Source of the DNA: an uncultured Gammaproteobacteria bacterium
Lineage (GTDB): Bacteria > Pseudomonadota > Gammaproteobacteria > Arenicellales > JAANXG01
Reading direction: 5' to 3'
Assembly: GCA_947258495.1 (NCBI GenBank)
Contig: CAMYIN010000009.1
Location: 1 to 60,211 of the forward strand
Length of the DNA stretch: 60,211 nt
Part shown: piece after piece, positions 54,443-60,211 of the stretch
Position numbering within the stretch: position 1 is the first letter of the stretch
How the letters are laid out: every line of letters begins with the position of its first letter
Notes under the pieces: model-generated
Told to the model about the DNA's origin: nothing
Seen by the model: only the letters and a program-made list of their open reading frames with translations
Database searches by the model: none
Translations under genes and position numbers: made by a program

Positions 54443-56599
54443 CTAGAGTACGTCCAGGTTGGCGTAGGCCAAGACCAGCCACTTACTGCCCCCGGTCTCG
54501 AAATTTACCTGTACGCGAGTATATTGTCCCCGGCCTTCGATGCTCAAGACGACACCATCGCCGAACTTTCGGTGGTGCACGCGATCGCCAAGTCGCATGC
54601 CGTCGGCGTCTCCGCTCCCACCGGCGGCGGCTTCTGCTTCAACCGCGGGACGCAGCGTAAATCCGCTTCGGACCTCGTCAACCAGTTGCTTGGGGATCTC
54701 GCCGAGAAACCGCGACGGACTGGTGTAGCTTTCGCGGCCGTGCAGTCTCCGTACCTCTGCATGAGTCACATAAAGCTGCCGCATGGCCCGCGTCATACCA
54801 ACGTAACACAGCCGCCGCTCTTCCTCCAGGCGGCCGGGTTCCTGCAATGATCGTTGGTGTGGGAACAGGCCTTCCTCCATACCGGTGAGAAACACCAGCG
54901 GAAATTCGAGCCCTTTGGCGGAGTGCAGGCTCATGAGCTGCACGCAATCCTCCCATTCCTCGGCCTGCGCGTCTCCGGCTTCCAGGGCCGCGTGCGCGAG
55001 GAACGATGCCAGCGCATCGCCGTCATCGTCGATATCGTGGTCGAAATTACGCCCGGCGTTGATGAGCTCTTCCAGGTTCTCAACGCGCGCTTCCGCTTTC
55101 TCACCCTTCTCCTTACGGTAGTGCTGCAGCAATCCGCTGCGCTGCAGCACTACGTCCACCCGGTCCGCGAGCGGCAGGCCCTGTGTGTCCGTCGCCAGGG
55201 CATTTATCAGGTCGATGAATTTCCCCAGCGCAAGCGCGCTCCGTTTGGTCAGCTGGTGACTGTGAATCTGGGCAAGCGCCGACTCCCACAGCGCGGTCTG
55301 GTTGATGCGGGCGTGCTCGCGCACCTGGTCCAGTGTCTTGTTGCCGATGCCGCGCGTGGGCATGTTGACGATGCGCTCAAAAGACGGGTCATCCTGACGG
55401 CTAGTTATGAGGCGAAGATACGCCAGCGCGTCCTTGATTTCCGCGCGCTCAAAGAACCTCAACCCACCGTACACCCGATACGGCATCCCCGCGTTCAGCA
55501 ATACCTCCTCGAACACGCGAGACTGTGCGTTGGATCGATACAGGACCGCCGCCTCGGATCGCAGGTTGCCCGCATCCACCCAGGACTGAATGCGGTCGAC
55601 CACGAAGCGCGCTTCGTCAATATCGTTATAGGCTGCATAGCGACGCAGCGGCTCTCCCGCTTCGTCCGCGGTCCAAAGCCGTTTTCCCAAGCGCCCTCGG
55701 TTGTGGTCGATTACCGCGTTGGCGGCTTCCAGGATGGTGCCGGAAGATCGATAGTTCTGTTCCAGTCGAAGCACCGTGGTCCCGGGGAAGTCCTTCTCGA
55801 ACTGCAGAATGTTTTCGACGCGCGCGCCGCGCCACGCGTAAATCGATTGATCGTCGTCGCCGACGACGAAGATATTGCGCTGCTGCCCCGCAAGCAGCCG
55901 CAACCACTCGTACTGAATCGCATTGGTATCCTGAAACTCGTCCACGAGCAAATGCCGAAACCTTTGCTGGTAACGGTCACGCAGCAGTTCGTTATGCTTG
56001 ACGAGCTCGAACGCGCGCAATAACAGTTCCGCGAAGTCGACCAGCGCGAATCGCTGGCACAATTCCTCGTAGGTCTTGTAGATGCGCAGCAGTTCGCGCT
56101 GCTGCGCATCCTGGGATTCCGGTATACCCTCGGGCCGGCGGCCCTCCTCTTTGTGCGCATTGATGAACCACTGCACCGATTTCGGGGGCCAGAAGCCTTC
56201 ATCCAGGTTCAGTTGTTTCAGCGACCGCCGCACCAGTCTCAGTTGGTCGTCGCTGTCCAGGATCTGGAATCCCTGCGCCAGACCCGCTTCCCGCCAGTGG
56301 GCGCGCAGCAGACGATGGGCGATGCCGTGAAACGTCCCCATCCACATGCCGCCCACCGGATAACCCAGAATGCCTTCGATGCGGCCCCGCATCTCCTGCG
56401 CCGCCTTGTTGGTGAAAGTGACCGCCAGGATGGACAACGGGGACACGTTGCGGACCTGCACCAGCCACGCGACGCGGTAGGTCAGCACCCGGGTTTTTCC
56501 GCTGCCGGCCCCGGCGAGCACCAGCAACGGCCCCGGCTCGGACGCCACGGCGCTGCGCTGGGCCTCGTTCAGCTGTTCAAAGATGTGAGAGACGTCCAT
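54443..56599 (-). CDS. uvrD: DNA helicase II UvrD
   Basis: 718-aa superfamily 1A helicase for nucleotide excision and mismatch repair. It shows motif I AGAGSGKTRVLTYR, Ia TFTNKAAQEMRGR, II VDEFQDTN, III VVGDDDQSIYAWRGA, IV LEQNYRSS, V SLHSAKGLEFPLVFL and VI YVGMTRAM, and the C-terminal Tudor-like domain after GDRVHHRKFGDGVV. The length matches UvrD (720 aa in E. coli). ATG at 56599 gives the family start; the longer frame carries no homology. It is 53 bp after glmS's 3' end. Confidence 0.95.
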   Translation of the reverse strand: MDVSHIFEQLNEAQRSAVASEPGPLLVLAGAGSGKTRVLTYRVAWLVQVRNVSPLSILAVTFTNKAAQEMRGRIEGILGYPVGGMWMGTFHGIAHRLLRAHWREAGLAQGFQILDSDDQLRLVRRSLKQLNLDEGFWPPKSVQWFINAHKEEGRRPEGIPESQDAQQRELLRIYKTYEELCQRFALVDFAELLLRAFELVKHNELLRDRYQQRFRHLLVDEFQDTNAIQYEWLRLLAGQQRNIFVVGDDDQSIYAWRGARVENILQFEKDFPGTTVLRLEQNYRSSGTILEAANAVIDHNRGRLGKRLWTADEAGEPLRRYAAYNDIDEARFVVDRIQSWVDAGNLRSEAAVLYRSNAQSRVFEEVLLNAGMPYRVYGGLRFFERAEIKDALAYLRLITSRQDDPSFERIVNMPTRGIGNKTLDQVREHARINQTALWESALAQIHSHQLTKRSALALGKFIDLINALATDTQGLPLADRVDVVLQRSGLLQHYRKEKGEKAEARVENLEELINAGRNFDHDIDDDGDALASFLAHAALEAGDAQAEEWEDCVQLMSLHSAKGLEFPLVFLTGMEEGLFPHQRSLQEPGRLEEERRLCYVGMTRAMRQLYVTHAEVRRLHGRESYTSPSRFLGEIPKQLVDEVRSGFTLRPAVEAEAAAGGSGDADGMRLGDRVHHRKFGDGVVLSIEGRGQYTRVQVNFETGGSKWLVLAYANLDVL

Positions 56600-56652
56600 G
56601 CTCAGACTTCGGGGGTTCGCGTCGCCGCGAGCATCATCGCCAGGCTTGAGCG

Positions 56653-58482
56653 TTATTCTACGGTTACGGATTTGGCCAGATTTCGAGGTTTGTCGACGTC
56701 GGTCCCTTTTGTCACTGCGACGTGATACGCCAGCAATTGCAGGGGCACAGTATATATGATCGGCGCTATGCAATCGTCCACCGGTGCCACCTCGAAGACG
56801 CGACAGTGCGGATCCTGTTGTATTCCCGACGCCGGGTCCGCAAACACGATCAACTTCCCGCCGCGGGCGCGGACCTCTTGAATATTCGACTTCAACTTCT
56901 CCAGCAGTTCGTTGTTCGGGGCCACCGCGACTACCGGCATGTCGCTGTCGATCAGAGCCAGCGGACCGTGCTTCAGCTCCCCCGCGGCATAGCCCTCGGC
57001 GTGAATGTACGAAATCTCTTTGAGTTTCAGCGCCCCTTCAAGGGCGACCGGATAGTGTGCGCCACGGCCGAGAAAAAGCACGTGTTGCTTGTCGACCAGC
57101 TGTTCCGCGATAGCGCGGATCTGCTCATCGAGCGCCAGCGCCTGCTCGATCTTGGCAGGCAACGAGCGCAGCTCCTGTACCAGTTTCGCCTCGTCGCGGG
57201 CGGCCAATCCACGGCGTCGGGCCAAGACGATGGTCAACAACAGTAGGGCGGTCAACTGGGCCGTGAACGCCTTGGTCGAGGCCACGCCGATTTCGGGGCC
57301 CGCGCGCGTCATCAGCGCCACATCCGACGCGCGTACGAGCGAACTCTCCGGCACGTTGCAGATGGTCAGGGAGTGCTCGAAACCGCGTCCCTTGGCGTAC
57401 TCGAGGGCCGCCAGGGTGTCGGCCGTTTCTCCGGACTGGGATATCGTTACCAGCAGCGAGCGCGGTCGCACGACCACGGGACGGTATCGGAATTCGCTGG
57501 CGATCTCGGCGTTGCATCCGACTCCCAAGGACTCCAGCCAATACTTCGCCACCAACGCCGCATGATAACTCGTGCCGCACGCCACGAACTGGACATCTTC
57601 GCAGGCGTCGAAGATCTCGTTCGCCCTGTATCCGAAAGCCGATTCCAGCAGGCGCTCGCCGGCGATACGTCCCTCCAGAGTTTCAGCGATCGCCGCCGGC
57701 TGCTCGAAGATCTCCTTGAGCATGAAATGCCGGTATGCGCCGAGATTCACGACGTCGGCGGTGAGCTGGGACTCGAGCACCTCGCGCTCGACGCGCTCGC
57801 CCTTGTCGTCGTAGATGCTGACGCCTTCGCTGCTGATGTCGGCCACGTCCCCGTCTTCGAGCACTATATAATTTTGGGTCACGGGCAGCAGGGCGGCGAT
57901 GTCCGAGGCGATAAAAAACTCTCCATCGCGCAGACCCACAAGCAGCGGAGGACCGTTACGCGCTGCGATCAACCGCCCCGGCTCGCGCACACTTATCACG
58001 CCCAGAGCGTAAGAACCTTCGAGCTGCGCCGTCGTCGCACGCACGGCCTGCAGCAAGCTCATGCCTTGGTTCAGGTGATGATAGATCTGATGAACGATCA
58101 CCTCGGTGTCGGTGTCGGAGGTAAATTCAAAGCCGTCGGCGAGCTGTTGCGTGCGCAGTGCATCGTTGTTTTCAATGATGCCGTTGCAGACGACGGCGAC
58201 CGTCCCCCAGCAAATATGGGGATGGGCGTTGCGCTCCGTGACGCCGCCGTGGGTCGCCCAGCGCGTGTGCGCGATGCCGGTCGAACCCAGCACGGATTCC
58301 TGGTCTACCGCGCCTTCCAGTTCCTTGACCTTGCCGATCCTGCGCGTGCGCGCAAACTGATTGGCGCCGTCGATGACCGCGATGCCGGCCGAGTCGTATC
58401 CCCGGTACTCGAGCCGCCGCAGCCCCTCGAGCAGCACCGGCACGATGTTGCGAGCCGCAACGGCTCCCACTATTCCGCACAT
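56653..58482 (-). CDS. glmS: Glutamine-fructose-6-phosphate aminotransferase (isomerising)
   Basis: 609-aa enzyme making glucosamine-6-P for peptidoglycan and LPS. The nucleophile Cys2 is in MCGIVGAVAARN, the glutaminase domain has HTRWATHGGVTERNAHPH, and the two SIS domains include CGTSYHAALVAKYWLESL and LGRGAHYPVALEGALKLKEISY; the C-terminal GTDVDKPRNLAKSVTVE is canonical. Length equals E. coli GlmS (609 aa). It follows glmU by 48 bp in the same direction, so they share a transcript. Confidence 0.98.
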   Translation of the reverse strand: MCGIVGAVAARNIVPVLLEGLRRLEYRGYDSAGIAVIDGANQFARTRRIGKVKELEGAVDQESVLGSTGIAHTRWATHGGVTERNAHPHICWGTVAVVCNGIIENNDALRTQQLADGFEFTSDTDTEVIVHQIYHHLNQGMSLLQAVRATTAQLEGSYALGVISVREPGRLIAARNGPPLLVGLRDGEFFIASDIAALLPVTQNYIVLEDGDVADISSEGVSIYDDKGERVEREVLESQLTADVVNLGAYRHFMLKEIFEQPAAIAETLEGRIAGERLLESAFGYRANEIFDACEDVQFVACGTSYHAALVAKYWLESLGVGCNAEIASEFRYRPVVVRPRSLLVTISQSGETADTLAALEYAKGRGFEHSLTICNVPESSLVRASDVALMTRAGPEIGVASTKAFTAQLTALLLLTIVLARRRGLAARDEAKLVQELRSLPAKIEQALALDEQIRAIAEQLVDKQHVLFLGRGAHYPVALEGALKLKEISYIHAEGYAAGELKHGPLALIDSDMPVVAVAPNNELLEKLKSNIQEVRARGGKLIVFADPASGIQQDPHCRVFEVAPVDDCIAPIIYTVPLQLLAYHVAVTKGTDVDKPRNLAKSVTVE

Positions 58483-58530
58483 GTGTGTCGTGCTCCCATT
58501 ACGTGTTCGTAGAGGCGGTCCCCGGCGGAT

Positions 58531-59889
58531 TCAGCCCTTCTTCGGCCGCCGCCATGCCCTGAGGTTTCGTTGCCGCGCCCGTGCTACCGCGAGTGTGCCC
58601 TCGGGTACGTCGTCGGTGATCGTGGATCCGGCGCCGATGGTTGCCCCGCGCGCTATCTTCACCGGCGCGACCAGCTGGCAATTGGAACCGACGAAAACGT
58701 CGTCCCCGATCTCGGTGCGATGTTTATGTGCACCGTCGTAATTGCACGTGATCACGCCGGCCCCGATATTGGTATTCGCGCCGACGTAGCTGTCGCCGAC
58801 GTAGCTGAGGTGGTTGGCCTTGGACGCCGGCCCAAGTTCGCTGTTCTTGATCTCGACGAAATTGCCGACGTGCACCTGCTCGCCTAGGACGGTTCCTGGG
58901 CGGATGCGCGCAAAGGGACCGATGCGGCTGCCCGCGCCGATCACCGCGTCCTGGATGACGCAATTGGGGTGTACGACCACCCCCTCGCCGAGGGTGCTAT
59001 CCCGGATGACGTTGTTCGGCCCGACCACGACCCGGTCCGCGAGGGTCACGGCGCCTTCGAAGACGACGTTGACGTCCACCACGCAGTCGCGCCCGGCGGT
59101 CACGATTCCGCGCACGTCCACCCGGCTCGGGTCAACCACGGTGACACCGCGGCTCATGAGCGCGTGCGTCTGGCGCTGTCGGTAGGCACGCTCGAGACCC
59201 GCCAGGTCGAGCCGGCTGTTCACGCCCAGAATCTCGTCGCGGGCCGGGGCCCGCAGGCCGTGTACGGGCACGCCGTCCGCGCACGCCAGGCCGACCACGT
59301 CGGTCAAATAGTATTCGTGTTGCGCGTTGTCGTCGCCGACCCGCTCAAGCCATCGCTGCAGCAGGCCCGCGTGGGCGGCCATCAGGCCGGTGTTAATCTC
59401 TCGGATCGATCGCTGTGCACTGCTGGCGTCACGCTCTTCCACCACACCGATAATGCGCTCGTCGTGGTCCCGCAGAATGCGCCCGTATCCATGCGGGTCA
59501 TCCAGCGTCGCGGTCAACAGCGCGAGCCCGTCTTCGGCCTCGGCGACGAGGGCCTGCAGCGTCTCTGTCTGCACCAGGGGAACGTCTCCGTACACCACCA
59601 GCAGCAGTGCTTCCGCGGACACACCTGGCAGCGCCTGCTGCACGGCGTGACCGGTGCCTGCCTGCTTGTGTTGACGGACCCAGCGAACCGGGTGGTCCGC
59701 GACCGCCGCTTGCACCGCCTCGCTGCCGTGACCGCAGACGACGTGCACGGCCTTCGGACCGAGGGCGTACACGGTGTCGAGCACGTGCGTGAGCAGCGGA
59801 CGGCCCGCCAAGGCGTGCAACACCTTCGGCAGGTCCGACTGCATCCGTTTTCCCTTGCCTGCGGCAAGAACGACAACTTCTAGATTCAT
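58531..59889 (-). CDS. glmU: Bifunctional UDP-GlcNAc pyrophosphorylase / GlcN-1-P acetyltransferase
   Basis: 452-aa enzyme for the last two steps to UDP-GlcNAc. The N-terminal uridyltransferase has LAAGKGKRMQSDLPKVLH and GTGHAVQQALPG, followed by DVPLV; the C-terminal left-handed beta-helix acetyltransferase has hexapeptide repeats from VVDPSRVDVRGI onward with NPHPNC-like turns and ends GTLAVARARQRNL. Length is normal. It heads the glmU-glmS pair (no atp genes seen here). Confidence 0.97.
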   Translation of the reverse strand: MNLEVVVLAAGKGKRMQSDLPKVLHALAGRPLLTHVLDTVYALGPKAVHVVCGHGSEAVQAAVADHPVRWVRQHKQAGTGHAVQQALPGVSAEALLLVVYGDVPLVQTETLQALVAEAEDGLALLTATLDDPHGYGRILRDHDERIIGVVEERDASSAQRSIREINTGLMAAHAGLLQRWLERVGDDNAQHEYYLTDVVGLACADGVPVHGLRAPARDEILGVNSRLDLAGLERAYRQRQTHALMSRGVTVVDPSRVDVRGIVTAGRDCVVDVNVVFEGAVTLADRVVVGPNNVIRDSTLGEGVVVHPNCVIQDAVIGAGSRIGPFARIRPGTVLGEQVHVGNFVEIKNSELGPASKANHLSYVGDSYVGANTNIGAGVITCNYDGAHKHRTEIGDDVFVGSNCQLVAPVKIARGATIGAGSTITDDVPEGTLAVARARQRNLRAWRRPKKG

Positions 59890-59972
59890 CGACGATTCGA
59901 GGCAGGTAACGACCGTGTGCGCGGCAAAGACACTATACCATCGGGCTGGTTAAATTGTAGCCAACTTGAGTT

Positions 59973-60211
59973 CTAGTCTGCATTCCTCACCAGGATCCCG
60001 AAGGATGGCGCAGGACAGGTGCGGCTGAACGCCGGGTTGGAATGCGATGCGTAGCCGTAGCTGTGGATCGAGTGAAGCCCAGGTTCAGGTGTGCCTGGAC
60101 CAGCCGGGACCGGGACTGCCCAGCTACTATTCTCAACAAGCTGTGCCAATGGTCTGAGTAGGTTTTTCATTGAACCGGAATTGCGGGTGTCTCAACGGCG
60201 TGCCATGAATA
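59973..60211. mobile_element. Second copy of the MITE end, continuing past the window
   Basis: From 59973 (CTAG) through about 60116 the sequence matches the MITE at 44841 in the same orientation with scattered differences (my reading: above 80 percent identity). The end at 59977-59992, TCTGCATTCCTCACCA, differs from the MITE end at two positions. Beyond 60116 the two diverge, so this is either a different internal region or a full-length element whose transposase lies outside. The right end and any coding sequence are not visible. It sits 83 bp upstream of the glmU start. Confidence 0.7.

Noticed and set aside
59973..60170. 65-codon minus-strand frame in the repeat at the window end
   Set aside because: It lies wholly in the repeat's terminal region, lacks any transposase motif and probably reflects the non-coding repeat.

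Overview
The window is a gene-dense, GC-rich stretch of a gammaproteobacterial chromosome. The gene order supports this: dsbD-aroQ-accB-accC-prmA-(DUF3426)-dusB-fis-purH-purD, glnE-ilvE-waaF-waaC-waaG/waaP, rhlB divergent from trxA-rho, DUF2782 beside polA, and cytochrome c4 beside engB are arrangements I know from Pseudomonas and related gammaproteobacteria. The extra features (aap amino-acid transporter, a Pgi of the kind found in Tal-Pgi fusions, rubredoxin beside thiD-thiE-hemL) would fit a Chromatiales or Acidiferrobacterales-like lineage, but genus cannot be read from the sequence. Nearly all of it is core housekeeping; no prophage, CRISPR array, tRNA or rRNA was seen.

Layout. 1-13270 (minus strand): start of a possible proA, then tsaC, purE, purD, purH, fis, dusB, a zinc-ribbon/DUF3426 membrane protein, prmA, accC, accB, aroQ, dsbD with two N-terminal alpha domains, and cutA. 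13488-16088 (plus): fxsA, then groES-groEL behind a perfect CIRCE operator that overlaps a sigma70 -10 box, closed by an intrinsic terminator. 16294-20460: aapJQMP amino-acid ABC transporter. 20495-25044: an O-methyltransferase (minus), glnE and ilvE. 25085-31241: LPS inner-core locus waaF, waaC, galE, a single-frame WaaG-WaaP fusion and a second LPS-type kinase. 31318-34116: a creatininase-fold protein with lost metal ligands, pgi and a small membrane protein. 34185-38413: a lipoprotein, rhlB, trxA, rho and rpmE. 38508-43115: rubredoxin, thiD, thiE, hemL, a diheme cytochrome c4 and engB.

43113-48261 lies between engB and polA, which are neighbours in many relatives. It holds a probable minus-strand small RNA with C-rich loops and its own terminator, a lipoprotein M14 peptidase, a 240-bp MITE with perfect 16-bp inverted ends and CTAG flanks, and two exported repeat proteins (TPR plus NTF2-like; Sel1 plus duplicated SH3-like modules). 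48262-59889: polA, a DUF2782 protein, a small secreted protein overlapping a histone-deacetylase-family gene, a gamma-glutamylcyclotransferase-like gene, a GGDEF protein with a degenerate active site, uvrD, glmS and glmU. The window ends inside a second copy of the MITE-type sequence.

The most interesting items are the engB-adjacent candidate small RNA, the WaaG-WaaP fusion, the MITE and its relative, the double-alpha DsbD, and the degenerate GGDEF protein that keeps its c-di-GMP inhibitory site.
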